Of a DNA stretch of 64,000 bases, positions 46,842 through 56,099 are shown piece by piece. The translations under genes were made by a program, and so were the position numbers. The stretch is from the NCBI GenBank assembly GCA_012728815.1, contig JAAYEI010000043.1, positions 1 to 64,000 of the forward strand. Reading direction: 5' to 3'. Every line of letters begins with the position of its first letter. The first letter of the stretch is position 1. The notes beneath the pieces were generated by a model, which did not search any database, had not been told where the DNA came from, and was given only the letters and a program-made list of their open reading frames with translations. The DNA is from Clostridiales bacterium. Lineage in GTDB: Bacteria; Bacillota; Clostridia; Christensenellales; Aristaeellaceae.

Positions 46842-48173
46842 ATGCTGTTCTCCTCCCTCAGCTTTCTGTATTTCTATCTGCCAGCCGTGTTGCTGGGCCA
46901 GCTGTTGCTGCCACAGGCCGCGCGGCTGCCTTTTTTGTTTGCGGCCAGCCTGCTGTTTTATGGCTGGGGGGAACCCGGGGCCGTCCTGGTCATGCTGCTG
47001 TGCATCCTGCTGGCCTATCTGGCGGCGCGCGCGATCAAAGGGGACCCGCCGCGGCGCCGGCTCTACCTCTGGCTGTCCATCAGCCTGCTGCTGGCCATCC
47101 TGGCCTATCACAAGTACGCCGGCATGGTGGTGCCCGGCTTTGTGGTGGCGCTGCCCGCGGGCATCTCCTTCTTTACCTTCCAGGCCATCGCCTACGTGGT
47201 GGATGTGTACCGCGGCCAGATCCAGGCCGAGACCCGCCTGGTGCCCTTTGGCACCTTCATCAGCTTCTTTCCCCAGCTCATCGCCGGCCCCATCGAGCGC
47301 TACGGCGACATCCGCCCGCAGCTGGGCGGGCTGCGCCTGAGCCTGCCGGGCCTCGCCCAGGGCGCGCGGCTGTTCACCATCGGGCTGTCCAAGAAGCTGC
47401 TGCTGGCCAACCCCATGGGCCAGCTTTGGGAGATTTTGCGCCAAAGCCCCGCCACCAACGGCATCCCGGGCAACTGGCTGGGCATCCTGGCCTTCGCCTT
47501 CCAGATCTATTTTGATTTCTCTGGCTATTCAGACATGGCCCGGGGCCTGGGGCGGATGCTGGGGGTGACCTTGCGCGTGAACTTCAACTACCCCTACACC
47601 GCCGCCAGCGTGACCGATTTCTGGCGCCGCTGGCACATCACCCTGTCCGCCTGGTTCCGGGAATATGTGTACATCCCCCTGGGCGGCAACCGCAGGGGCC
47701 TGCCGCGCCAACTGTTCAACATCCTGGCGGTCTGGGCGCTGACCGGGCTGTGGCATGGCGCCAGCTGGAACTTCGTGCTCTGGGGCTTGTACTACGCCCT
47801 GCTGCTGACCCTGGAGAAGCTGTTCCTGCTGCGGGCCTGGCAAGCCCTGCCCGGGTGGCTTTGCTGGCTGCCCCGCCTGGCCACGATGCTGTTTGTGCTG
47901 CTGGGCTGGGCCATCTTCGCCCACAGCGACCCCCACCAGCTGGGCGCGGCCCTCCGGGGGCTGCTGCGGGGCGGCTGGGCGCTGCCCGGGCAGGTGCAGG
48001 CCCAGGCGCTCAGCTACCTGCCGCTGTTCCTGGCCTGCGCGCTGGCCTGCGTGCCCTGGCCGCTCAGGCTGCCCGCCTGGGCACAGAACATCGCGCTGGC
48101 CGGGCTGCTCGCCCTGTGCACGGCCGCCCTGGTCACCCAGGGCTACAACCCCTTCCTGTACTTCAGGTTTTAG
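46842..48173 (+). CDS. MBOAT-family membrane O-acyltransferase (AlgI/DltB-like)
   Basis: A 443-residue polytopic protein with the family signatures SSLSFLYFYLPAV, PAGISFFTFQAIAYVVDVYRG, FPQLIAGPIERY, FWRRWHITLSAWFREYVYIPLG and the active histidine region LTGLWHGASWNFVLWG. It moves acyl (usually acetyl) groups from a cytoplasmic donor to an acceptor outside, as AlgI does for alginate. Starts 7 nt after the DUF4358 gene, without a strong ribosome site, so translation is probably coupled. Confidence 0.95.
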   Translation: MLFSSLSFLYFYLPAVLLGQLLLPQAARLPFLFAASLLFYGWGEPGAVLVMLLCILLAYLAARAIKGDPPRRRLYLWLSISLLLAILAYHKYAGMVVPGFVVALPAGISFFTFQAIAYVVDVYRGQIQAETRLVPFGTFISFFPQLIAGPIERYGDIRPQLGGLRLSLPGLAQGARLFTIGLSKKLLLANPMGQLWEILRQSPATNGIPGNWLGILAFAFQIYFDFSGYSDMARGLGRMLGVTLRVNFNYPYTAASVTDFWRRWHITLSAWFREYVYIPLGGNRRGLPRQLFNILAVWALTGLWHGASWNFVLWGLYYALLLTLEKLFLLRAWQALPGWLCWLPRLATMLFVLLGWAIFAHSDPHQLGAALRGLLRGGWALPGQVQAQALSYLPLFLACALACVPWPLRLPAWAQNIALAGLLALCTAALVTQGYNPFLYFRF

Positions 48174-48185
48174 GAGGCGCGCGGC

Positions 48186-49280
48186 ATGGACTACAGGCGG
48201 TTTCTCCCCTATGGCTGCGTCTTCCTGGCGGCGCTGGTCCTCCTGCCGCTGCTTTTTCTGCTGACCCCACAGCTGGAGTACTCCCAGCCCGAGCGGCGCT
48301 ACCTGTCGCCCCCGCCCGCCTTCCGCTGGGGCAGCGGCGCCTTCAGCCAGGCGGTGGAGGACCATGTAAACGACCACTTCCCTGGCCGCCTGGCGCTGCT
48401 GCGCCTGGACGCCTGGCGCAGGCAGCTGGTGGGCCAGCGGGTGCTGGACCCGGTCTGGCGCCTTGGGGACGGCAGCCTGGTGGAGGCGCCGGTTGACCTG
48501 GCGGGCACCCGGCTGCGGGACAACCTGGCCCGGCTGGACGCCTTCGCGACCCAGGCCGGCCTGCCCGCCTGCCTGATGATGCCGCCCGCGGCCGGCGCGG
48601 TCAGCCATCAGGCTGTTTTCTATGCCTATCCTGACGCCGAAGTGGAGGAGGCCCTGCCCCGCCTGGTTCCCAACCTGCGGGTTGTCCCGCTGCTGGCGGC
48701 CTTCCGCGGGGCGGAGCCGCCGCTGTACTACCGCACGGACCCCCACTGGAACGCGCGGGGCGCCTACCTGGCCTACACCCGCCTGGCGGACGCCCTGGGC
48801 TTTGCCCCGCTGCCCGCCAGCGCCTTTGAGGCGCGGGAAAGCGCGGGCTTTTACGGCACCACCTATGGCCGCAGCGCCCTGTGGGAGACGCCGCCGGATT
48901 ATCTGCAGATGTGGGACCCCGGGCTGCCCCTGCGGCTGCGCTTTGGGGGGGAGGACAGGCAGCATGCCTCCCTGTTTTTCACGTCGCACCTGCAGGGCGC
49001 TGACCAGTACCCGGCCTTTCTGGACGGCAACCACGGGCTGAGCGTGGTGGACAACCTGAGCCCCGGCGCCAATGGCCACCTGCTGGTGCTGAAGGACTCC
49101 TTCGCCAACAGCCTCATCCCCCTGCTGGCACCGCATTACGCCCGCATCAGCGTGGTGGACCTGCGCGCCTGGCGCGGCGCCCCGGGGGACATCCTGGCGC
49201 TGGGGCCGTTTGACGCCCTGCTGGCCGTTTATTCCCTGAGCATGCTGGCGGGGGACAGCAACTTCCCCTGGCTGCGCTGA
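48186..49280 (+). CDS. DHHW-family (AlgX/AlgJ-like) SGNH protein
   Basis: 364 residues with one N-terminal membrane segment (about 8-30) and an outside SGNH-like domain: FSQAVEDHVNDHFPGRLALL, YYRTDPHWNARGAYLAY (D185/H187; the family name motif reads DPHW here) and VLKDSFANSLIPLLAPHY with the nucleophilic Ser. In alginate systems AlgX and AlgJ accept acetyl groups from the MBOAT protein and put them on the polymer. Last gene of the operon; AGGAGGCG precedes the ATG. Confidence 0.88.
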   Translation: MDYRRFLPYGCVFLAALVLLPLLFLLTPQLEYSQPERRYLSPPPAFRWGSGAFSQAVEDHVNDHFPGRLALLRLDAWRRQLVGQRVLDPVWRLGDGSLVEAPVDLAGTRLRDNLARLDAFATQAGLPACLMMPPAAGAVSHQAVFYAYPDAEVEEALPRLVPNLRVVPLLAAFRGAEPPLYYRTDPHWNARGAYLAYTRLADALGFAPLPASAFEARESAGFYGTTYGRSALWETPPDYLQMWDPGLPLRLRFGGEDRQHASLFFTSHLQGADQYPAFLDGNHGLSVVDNLSPGANGHLLVLKDSFANSLIPLLAPHYARISVVDLRAWRGAPGDILALGPFDALLAVYSLSMLAGDSNFPWLR

Positions 49281-49348
49281 GGGCGGTGCTGGGGATTTGG
49301 AGGTTGGCCGATTAAAAAAGTGCCCGCGGAACACCTTCCCGGCACAAC

Positions 49349-49376
49349 AAAAAAGCCGCTTGGCTCAGCGGCTTTT
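49349..49376. terminator. Bidirectional terminator between the acetylation operon and rpmB
   Basis: A 9-bp stem (AAAGCCGCT/AGCGGCTTT, loop 6 nt) with TTTTTTG on the minus strand (rpmB) and TTTT on the plus strand. Confidence 0.88.
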
Positions 49377-49393
49377 GGCGAAAAGGCTGTCGC

Positions 49394-49615
49394 TCAGGCC
49401 TGCGCGTCCTGGTGGGGCAGGCTGGGGAGCGCGCGCAGCACCTTGCCGCTGCGCAGGCAGCGGGTGCACACGTTCATGCGGCGGGCGCCGCCGTTTTTCA
49501 TCACGCGCACCTTCTGGATGTTGGGTGCCCAGGTGCGGTTGCTCTTGCGGTTGGAATGGCTGACCTTGTGGCCGCTCATCATGCCTTTTTCGCATACTTG
49601 ACAGATCTTGCCCAT
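49394..49615 (-). CDS. rpmB: 50S ribosomal protein L28
   Basis: 73 residues: MGKICQVCEKGMMSGHKVSHSN is the family N-terminus, followed by SNRTWAPNIQKVRV and RMNVCTRCLRSGKV. The two CxxC pairs make it a C+ (zinc-binding) form, contrasting with zinc-free paralogues in zinc-starved cells. GGAGGG precedes the ATG. Monocistronic. Confidence 0.96.
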   Translation of the reverse strand: MGKICQVCEKGMMSGHKVSHSNRKSNRTWAPNIQKVRVMKNGGARRMNVCTRCLRSGKVLRALPSLPHQDAQA

Positions 49616-49702
49616 GTGAATCCCTCCGTTTGGCTCCTGCGCGGGCTGGTCCCGCGCTGACAGCCCAACTACCATATCACAGGACGCCGCGGGGCGCAAG
49701 CA

Positions 49703-52087
49703 CTATTTTTTCGCTGGCCGCCGCCAAAAGGCAGCCCACCGCCTGCGCGCGGCCCCACCCAGCCGCCCGGCCAGCGCCTTCAGGCGCGTCCAGGCTGCCC
49801 GGGGCAACAAGCGCAAGGCCCGGCCCAGCGGCGCCACGGCCCGGGCCAGCGCCAGGCCAGGCTTCCTGTAGGCTGGCAGCGCCGCCCACAGGGCCTGGTA
49901 CACCGCCGCCGCCTGCGCCGCCTGCTGCGCATCCGGCCGCGCGCGCCCGTAGACCTGGGCGCTGCGGGCGCGCGCCAACTGGCGGAGGCCCCCCTCACCC
50001 GCGTCCACGCGCCGCGCGTAGGCCAGCGGCGTCTCACCGGGATGGATGCCCCGGCCATCCGCGCGCAGCGTGCGCAGCGTCTCCTGCCAGTACATCGCCA
50101 GCACCAGGCCCGGCTCCTTCAGCCGCCTGGCGCGGGCCTGGGGCCGCTGGCGCTGCACCTGCCAGGCAAACAGCGCCAGGGCAAGCAGCAGCAGCCACCA
50201 GAAGGGGAAGGGCGCGTCCGGCCGGCCCGGGCTGTCCGGCTGGCTGTCCGGCGCGGGGCTGGGCTGCTCGCTGCGCCCCGGCTCTGGCGGCGGGCTGGGG
50301 GTGCCGGCGGGCGTTTCGCTTGGCTGCGGGCTTTGTTCGGGGCTGGGCTCAGGGCTGGGGGAAGGGCTTGTGGTGGGGCTGGGGGAGGGGCTGGGCGGCG
50401 GGGGCGGCTGGTCGCCGCCCTGGGGCTCCTGCTCCTCCCGGGGGGCGGTGGCGTCAAACACCACCCAGCCCAGGCCCGCGATGTAGATCTCCGTCCAGGC
50501 GTGGGCTTCCCGCCCGCTCAATGTCACGCTGGGCCCCTCACCGGGCCGGGCCAGAAAGCCCTCCACATAGCGGGCGGGCAGGCTGATGGAGCGGGCCAGC
50601 ACCGTCATGGCGGTGGCGAAATAGGTGCAGTAGCCCGCCTTGAGGTCAAAGAGGAAGTGGGCGGCGAAATCCTGGCTTTCAGGCGCCCAGGGAACCTCCA
50701 GCGTGTAGGCGTAGTTGGTCCGCAAGTGGCGCATCAGCAGCAGCGCCTGGGCGTAGGGGCTGTCCGCCTGCCCGGTGATGTTCCGGGCCAGCTGGGCCAC
50801 GATGCCGTCCGGCTCAAGGTGGGGCGGCAGCTGGAAGTATTCCCGCGGCAGCTCGGGCAGCCGCTGGGCGCTGTCCTGGGCCAGGCGCCGGGCCAGGGCA
50901 TCGGTGCTGGCTTCACCCGCCACATAGGGCTCGTAGGTGAAGCTGTAGCTGTCCCTGGCCTGCAGGTCGCGGGTGACAAACACCTCGCTGGAGGCATTGA
51001 AATAGGGCACCAGGTCCGGCCCCGGGCTCAGCTTGCGCAGCCGCTGGGGTACAAAAAGGGTGGAGGGCAGCTGCGACAGCAGCGTCACCTGGGCCTGCTG
51101 GCTCAGGGCGCGCTCATCCCGGGGCAGCGCCTCGTTGAACAGCTCGGCGCGGAGCCCCTGCCAGCGTAGGCTGTTCCAGCCGTGGCGCTGGCTGCTCAGC
51201 GTGTCCGCCCACTGCCGCCCGCTGTAGTGGTCCAGCGCTGTGCCCCGCAGGTAGAGCAGCTGGTCAGTGCGCACGTTCATCACGCTGTGGTTGGAGATCT
51301 CCGGCGGGCCGCCCAGCCCGCTCTCGCCCATGGGCTGCCAGCCCTGGGAGCGCAGGGTGAACATGTTGCGCGTGGCGTTGAAGAAGAACAGGTCCTCCAC
51401 CCGGCGGCGGATGTCCTCGGCCAGGCGGGCCATGGCCGGCTGGACGCGCCGCTCCTGTGGGGCGAGGAGGGAGGCCGCGAGCGCCAGGGCCAGGGCCAGG
51501 GCCAGGGCGCGGGGCAGCAAACTGCCAGGCCGCGCCAGGCGCTGCTCCTCCGCCCGCCCCAAATTCAGGTACACATAGGCCAGGGGCAGGCTGAGCGCCA
51601 GGGGGAAATACAGCGGCAGCTCCGCCCTGGCGCCCAACAGCCACAGCAGCACCGGCGGGGTGACCAGCAGCGTCAGGGTGAAGGCCGGGTCGCCCTCCAG
51701 CAGCAGGCGGGCAAAGAGGGCCAGCAGCAGCAGGAGGAGGGGCAGCAGCGCGTCCAGGTAGATCAGCGTCAGCGCCTCCCCCGGGGCGCCGGAGAGCAGC
51801 CCGCGGACGAAATAGCCCAGCCGCGCGGGCCAGGAGCCAGGCCGCAGGGCCAGCCCCAGCGCGAAGAACAGGATCAGCGCCAGCGGCGCCAGAAAGCGCA
51901 GCCGGTGGGGCAGCAGGCCATGCAGGCTGATGAGCAGGCTGGCAAGCAGCGCGTACAGCAGCGCCATCCCCCAGGCCTGGGGCAGCCCCAGGGCGCCCAG
52001 GGCGGGCAGCACAAGCGCCCAGGCGACCAGGGCACTCAGCAAAAAAGCGAACAGCCCGGTCCTGACGCGCTCAAGCAGGCGTAACAT
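49703..52087 (-). CDS. TgpA-like membrane protein with transglutaminase core domain (DUF3488/DUF4129)
   Basis: 794 residues: about seven N-terminal membrane helices, an outside region with a transglutaminase-like protease core (Cys in FDLKAGYCTYFATAMTVLAR, His in REAHAWTEIYI, Asp in VVFDATAPREE), and a Pro/Ser stalk (about 565-615). One more membrane helix (WWLLLLALALFAWQV) and a C-terminal DUF4129-like tail complete it. These proteins form a conserved unit with MoxR and DUF58 partners, probably acting on cell-surface proteins or peptidoglycan. The start overlaps the DUF58 stop by 17 nt. Confidence 0.9.
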   Translation of the reverse strand: MLRLLERVRTGLFAFLLSALVAWALVLPALGALGLPQAWGMALLYALLASLLISLHGLLPHRLRFLAPLALILFFALGLALRPGSWPARLGYFVRGLLSGAPGEALTLIYLDALLPLLLLLLALFARLLLEGDPAFTLTLLVTPPVLLWLLGARAELPLYFPLALSLPLAYVYLNLGRAEEQRLARPGSLLPRALALALALALAASLLAPQERRVQPAMARLAEDIRRRVEDLFFFNATRNMFTLRSQGWQPMGESGLGGPPEISNHSVMNVRTDQLLYLRGTALDHYSGRQWADTLSSQRHGWNSLRWQGLRAELFNEALPRDERALSQQAQVTLLSQLPSTLFVPQRLRKLSPGPDLVPYFNASSEVFVTRDLQARDSYSFTYEPYVAGEASTDALARRLAQDSAQRLPELPREYFQLPPHLEPDGIVAQLARNITGQADSPYAQALLLMRHLRTNYAYTLEVPWAPESQDFAAHFLFDLKAGYCTYFATAMTVLARSISLPARYVEGFLARPGEGPSVTLSGREAHAWTEIYIAGLGWVVFDATAPREEQEPQGGDQPPPPPSPSPSPTTSPSPSPEPSPEQSPQPSETPAGTPSPPPEPGRSEQPSPAPDSQPDSPGRPDAPFPFWWLLLLALALFAWQVQRQRPQARARRLKEPGLVLAMYWQETLRTLRADGRGIHPGETPLAYARRVDAGEGGLRQLARARSAQVYGRARPDAQQAAQAAAVYQALWAALPAYRKPGLALARAVAPLGRALRLLPRAAWTRLKALAGRLGGAARRRWAAFWRRPAKK

Positions 52088-53222
52088 AGCTCACCTCTAC
52101 CATGTGCTGCTGCATCTGGGCGATGTAGGGGGCGTAGCGCTGGTGGCCGGCCTCAAAGGTGATGAGGTAAAAGCGCACGTTTGGCCCGCTGGCGCGGATC
52201 TGGTTCACGGCGTTGGCCACCAGCGCGTCCAGCCGCGTGGTGATCACCACCGTGGCCCCGGTGCGGCGCATGCGCCGCAGCTCCAGGTTGAGCACGCGCT
52301 CAAAGGCCTCCCCGCCGCGGAAAACCTGGTAGGCCAACTGCTCCTTGAGCAGGTGCAGGCTGCCCTGGCGGTCGGCATGGAACTCCGTCTGCACCGTGCC
52401 ATACAGCGGCAGGCGCACCGCGTGCTCGCCCATGAGCTGCATGGCGGCCACCGCCAGGGCGGTCTCCGTCAGGGTGTCCCGCAGGCGCAGGGCGCCCTGG
52501 GGCTGGCCCTCCCCGCCCAGGGGCGGTGTGCAGTCCATCAGGATCAGGGTGTCCGGCGGCGCGGGCACCTCAAAGCGGCGCACCACCAGCTCCTGGTGGC
52601 GGCTGGACAGCTTCCAGTGGATGCGCTTGAAGGGGTCGCCCAGGCGGTAGGCGCGGGTGTCCTCGGGGGAGGTCACGTCCTCCCCGGCGCGGTTGGGCAG
52701 TGCCCGCCCGTCATCCAGGTGGGCCATGGGCAGCGCGCTCACCTCAAAGCCCCGCGGCAGCACCAGCATCTCCGGCAGGGGGTCCTTCACCTTTTTCTTC
52801 AACACAAACAGCCCGAAGATGTCGCTGAAGTCCAGCCGCGTGGCGCCGCAGCGCCACAGGCCCACATGCTGGAAGCGTAGGTCAAAATGTGCCTGGCGGG
52901 GGGCGAGAAAGCCCGGGTGCAGCGCGAACTGGCTGCGCCCCTCGGGCAGCGCCAGCAGCAGGGTGACCGGCCCCACCGGCAGGGGGCTGCGGGTGCGCAG
53001 GCCGACCTGCATGCGGGCGCTGCCGCCCCGCTCCACCTGCAGGCTGTCCAGGCCCTGGTGGATGTCGCTCAGGCCCCGGGCCAGCAGGACGCTGAGCAGC
53101 CCATAGGCCAGCATCAGCAAAATCATATAGGAAATCAAATAAAACAGCGGCCCGCCCAGGGAGAGGGCGGACAGCCCCGTCATCGCCAGCACGCCCAGGG
53201 CGGCCAGAAGGCGGCCGGTCAT
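52071..53222 (-). CDS. DUF58-family protein
   Basis: 383 residues: two N-terminal membrane helices (about 4-47), then a beta-rich part (LRTRSPLPVGPVTLLLALP) and the DUF58 von Willebrand A-like domain with RAYRLGDPFKRIHWKLSSRHQ, the central family motif, and TLILMDCTPP where the MIDAS-like strand lies. DUF58 proteins work with MoxR ATPases in chaperone-like assembly of envelope complexes. ATGA overlap with the moxR gene upstream. Confidence 0.93.
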   Translation of the reverse strand: MTGRLLAALGVLAMTGLSALSLGGPLFYLISYMILLMLAYGLLSVLLARGLSDIHQGLDSLQVERGGSARMQVGLRTRSPLPVGPVTLLLALPEGRSQFALHPGFLAPRQAHFDLRFQHVGLWRCGATRLDFSDIFGLFVLKKKVKDPLPEMLVLPRGFEVSALPMAHLDDGRALPNRAGEDVTSPEDTRAYRLGDPFKRIHWKLSSRHQELVVRRFEVPAPPDTLILMDCTPPLGGEGQPQGALRLRDTLTETALAVAAMQLMGEHAVRLPLYGTVQTEFHADRQGSLHLLKEQLAYQVFRGGEAFERVLNLELRRMRRTGATVVITTRLDALVANAVNQIRASGPNVRFYLITFEAGHQRYAPYIAQMQQHMVEVSYVTPA

Positions 53223-54169
53223 CCCCGGGCGCCCGGCACGGGCAGGCTGCTGAGGATGCCCTCCAGGATGTCCGCCGCCGACACGCCCTTCATGCGCGCC
53301 TCGGGGCTCAGGATCAGCCGGTGGCCCAGCACGCTGTGGGCCATGCGGCGCACATCGTCGGGCAGGATGTAGTTGCGCCCGGCCAGGATGGCGCAGGCCT
53401 GGGCGGCGCGCACCAGCGCGATGGCGCCCCGGGGGGAGGCGCCCAGCTGCACCGAGGGGTGCTCGCGGGTGGCCGCCACGATGGTGGCCACATAGCTGCG
53501 CACCTCGCGGCTGCAGTAGACGGTGCCCACCATCTCCTGCATGGCGATCACCTCCTGCGCGCCGCAGACCGGTTGCAGGCTTTTCAGCGGGGACTGCGCG
53601 CCGGAATAGCGGTCCAGCACGTCCATCTCCTCCTCAATGGAGGGGTAGCCAATCATGATGCGCAGGAAGAAGCGGTCCATCTGCGCCTCGGGCAGGGGGT
53701 AGGTGCCCACAAAATCGATGGGGTTCTGCGTGGCCAGCACCATGAAGGGCCGGGGCAGCGCCCGGGTCACGCCGTCCACCGTGACCTGGCCCTCCTCCAT
53801 CACCTCCAGCAGGCTGGACTGGGTCTTGGGCGAGGTGCGGTTGATCTCGTCCGCCAGCAAAATCTGCGTCATCACCACCCCCGCGCGGTACTCCATGTCG
53901 CCGGTCTTGGCGTTGTACATGGTGAAGCCGGTCACGTCAGAGGGCGTCACGTCCGGGGTGAACTGGATGCGGCTGAAGCTGCAGTCAAGGGAGCGCGACA
54001 GCGCGGCCGCCAGCGTGGTTTTGCCCACGCCGGGCACGTCCTCGATGAGCACATGGCCCTTGCACAGCAGGGCGATCAGGGCCAGCTCGATGGCTTCGTC
54101 CTTGCCCACAATTACCTTGCGGACGTTTTCCTTCAGCGCGTAAACCAGGCTGCGTGGGTCAAAGCTCAT
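53219..54169 (-). CDS. MoxR-family AAA+ ATPase
   Basis: 316 residues with Walker A EDVPGVGKTTLA, RIQFTPDVTPSDVTG, Walker B ILLADEINRTSPKTQSSLLE, sensor 1 VLATQNPID and ASPRGAIALVRAAQA (sensor 2/lid). A chaperone-type ATPase proposed to activate or assemble its DUF58 partner. The ATG after AAAGGAAA is used. First gene of the MoxR-DUF58-transglutaminase operon, with a clear promoter 90-117 nt upstream. Confidence 0.95.
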   Translation of the reverse strand: MSFDPRSLVYALKENVRKVIVGKDEAIELALIALLCKGHVLIEDVPGVGKTTLAAALSRSLDCSFSRIQFTPDVTPSDVTGFTMYNAKTGDMEYRAGVVMTQILLADEINRTSPKTQSSLLEVMEEGQVTVDGVTRALPRPFMVLATQNPIDFVGTYPLPEAQMDRFFLRIMIGYPSIEEEMDVLDRYSGAQSPLKSLQPVCGAQEVIAMQEMVGTVYCSREVRSYVATIVAATREHPSVQLGASPRGAIALVRAAQACAILAGRNYILPDDVRRMAHSVLGHRLILSPEARMKGVSAADILEGILSSLPVPGARG

Positions 54170-54257
54170 ACATTTCCTTTCCTTGGCGCGGCGGCTGCGC
54201 GAAACATGCTGTCTACACAACGTGAAATTCCCGGGTTTTCATCCCGGCACGGCCTTC

Positions 54258-54286
54258 ATTATACGGGGGAAGGCCCAATTGCGCAA
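54258..54286 (-). promoter_or_regulatory. Promoter of the MoxR-DUF58-transglutaminase operon
   Basis: Minus strand TTGCGC, 17-nt spacer, perfect TATAAT, giving a leader of about 80 nt. Confidence 0.75.
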
Positions 54287-54330
54287 CAAAGCCGTAAGAC
54301 TTGCGTAACAATCAGTCGGCCAGCGCGCAG

Positions 54331-54355
54331 GAAAAACCCGGCGCGCGCGCCGGGT
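54331..54355 (-). terminator. Rho-independent terminator of pyk
   Basis: A 20-nt palindrome (ACCCGGCGCG with CGCGCCGGGT) followed on the minus strand by TTTTTCC. It is about 180 nt downstream of the pyk stop; the intervening stretch shows no gene and would be a long 3' tail. Confidence 0.75.
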
Positions 54356-54536
54356 GAATGTCCCAATCAGGTGGCGGCGGACACCTTGCCGCGTTGGAAA
54401 ACCGGGCGGGTTCGCCGGGGGCCAGCCTGCCCGCCAGGGCAACCGCGCCACATGCCGTGTTCGCGGCCGGAAGGGGACGCAACCGGCGGGAAGCGCGTGC
54501 CGCCTCAACCGCCCACAGGCCCGGGTTTTTGCGAGC

Positions 54537-55961
54537 TCAGTCCGGCACGTGGGTCACCTTGACCAGGTTGGTGCTGCCCGCCTGGGAGAGCGGGATGCCG
54601 GTGGTCAGCACCACCAGGTCCCCGGCCTCCACCAGCCCGGAGTGCTTGGCGGTGTTGATGGCGCGGTCAAACAGCACCTCCATCACCCGCTCCTCGCCCA
54701 CCATCAGCCCGGTCACGCCCCAGGACAGGCTCATCTGCCGCCAGACGCTGGCGTCCGGGGTGCAGGCGATGATGGGGATGTCGCTGCGGAAGCGGCTGAT
54801 CATGTAGGCGGTGGTGCCGGATTTGGTCACCGTGATGATGGCCTTGGCGTTGAGGTTGTAGGCAATCAGGCAGGTGGCGTGGGAGATGGCGTCGGTGATG
54901 TCGTGGGCGTCCTGGTACATGTTGTCCACAAAGAAGCGCTTCTTGTAGTTGATGTCGTTCTCGGTGCGTTCGGTGATGCGGGCCATGGTGCGCACCGCCT
55001 CCACCGGGTATTTGCCGTTGGCGGTCTCGCCCGAGAGCATGATGACGCTGGTGCCGTCATAGATGGCGTTGGCCACGTCCGTGATCTCCGCCCGGGTGGG
55101 GCGGGGGTTGTGCACCATGCTCTCCAGCATCTGGGTGGCGGTCACCACCTGTTTGCCGGCCATGGAGGCCACCTTGATGATGTTCTTCTGGATGATGGGG
55201 ATTTCCTCAAAGGGGATTTCCACCCCCATGTCGCCCCGGGCAATCATCACCGAGTCGCAGACCTGGATGATGTCCTGCAGGTTGGCCACGCCCTCGGCGT
55301 TCTCTATCTTGGCCATGATGCGGATGTGGCTGCCGCCGTTGTCATCCAGGAAGTCGCGCATCAGCTGCACGTCCTCCCGCCGGCGCACAAAGGAGGCGGC
55401 CACGATGTCAAACCCGGTGCGGATGCCAAAGAGCAGGTCCTCCTTGTCCACCTCGCTCAGGTAGGGCATGGACAGGCGCGTGCCCGGGATGTTGATGCCC
55501 TTGCGGTTGGACAGCTCCCCGCCGGCCACCACCAGGGTGCGGATGCGGCCGGGCAGGATTTCCAGCACCTCCAGCTCAATCAGCCCGTCATCCAGCATGA
55601 TGCGGCGGTTGTCCCCCAGGTCCTGGGGAAGCTCCTTGTAGGTGATGGACACCTGGCGCTCATCGCCCTCAATGTCCGCGGTCACCAGGTCAAACTCGCT
55701 GCCCTCCACCAGGGTGACCGGGCTGTTTTTCAGGATGCCGGTGCGGATCTCCGGGCCCTTGGTGTCCAGCAGCGCGCCCACGGCCACGCCCATCTGGTTG
55801 CGCACCCAGTTGAGCTCGTTGTAGGTGGCCAGGTGTGTTTCCTGCGTGCCATGGGAAAAATTGAAGCGCGCCACGTTCATGCCCGCCTTCACCATGGCCA
55901 TGATCGTATCCCGCTTGTTGGAGGAGGGCCCCAGCGTGCAGATGATCTTGGTTTTTCGCAT
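54537..55961 (-). CDS. pyk: Pyruvate kinase
   Basis: Final ATP-yielding step of glycolysis (PEP + ADP to pyruvate + ATP). 474 residues: TKIICTLGPSSNKRDTI, MVKAGMNVARFNFSHG, LDTKGPEIRTG, IMAKIENAEGVANL, MIARGDMGVEIPFE, VTATQMLESM and NAIYDGTSVIMLSGETANGKYPVEAVRTM are the catalytic and metal-binding blocks. The allosteric C-domain is present but there is no extra PEP-utiliser domain as in some Bacilli. Preceded by a good promoter; divergent from the AEC transporter. Confidence 0.98.
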   Translation of the reverse strand: MRKTKIICTLGPSSNKRDTIMAMVKAGMNVARFNFSHGTQETHLATYNELNWVRNQMGVAVGALLDTKGPEIRTGILKNSPVTLVEGSEFDLVTADIEGDERQVSITYKELPQDLGDNRRIMLDDGLIELEVLEILPGRIRTLVVAGGELSNRKGINIPGTRLSMPYLSEVDKEDLLFGIRTGFDIVAASFVRRREDVQLMRDFLDDNGGSHIRIMAKIENAEGVANLQDIIQVCDSVMIARGDMGVEIPFEEIPIIQKNIIKVASMAGKQVVTATQMLESMVHNPRPTRAEITDVANAIYDGTSVIMLSGETANGKYPVEAVRTMARITERTENDINYKKRFFVDNMYQDAHDITDAISHATCLIAYNLNAKAIITVTKSGTTAYMISRFRSDIPIIACTPDASVWRQMSLSWGVTGLMVGEERVMEVLFDRAINTAKHSGLVEAGDLVVLTTGIPLSQAGSTNLVKVTHVPD

Positions 55962-55997
55962 ATTGTCTCCTTTTGGGCATCAGAAGCACCTGAGAAC

Positions 55998-56026
55998 AGT
56001 ATAGCGCACAGGCAGCCCCTGTTCAA
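55998..56026 (-). promoter_or_regulatory. pyk promoter
   Basis: Minus strand TTGAAC, 17-nt spacer, TATACT, about 37 nt before the start codon. Confidence 0.65.
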
Positions 56027-56099
56027 GGCGGCGCGCCGCGGGTGTTCAGGCGCTGGCGGCCGTGGTAGGATGAGGGCATCACACCCCAAGGGAGGCGCC

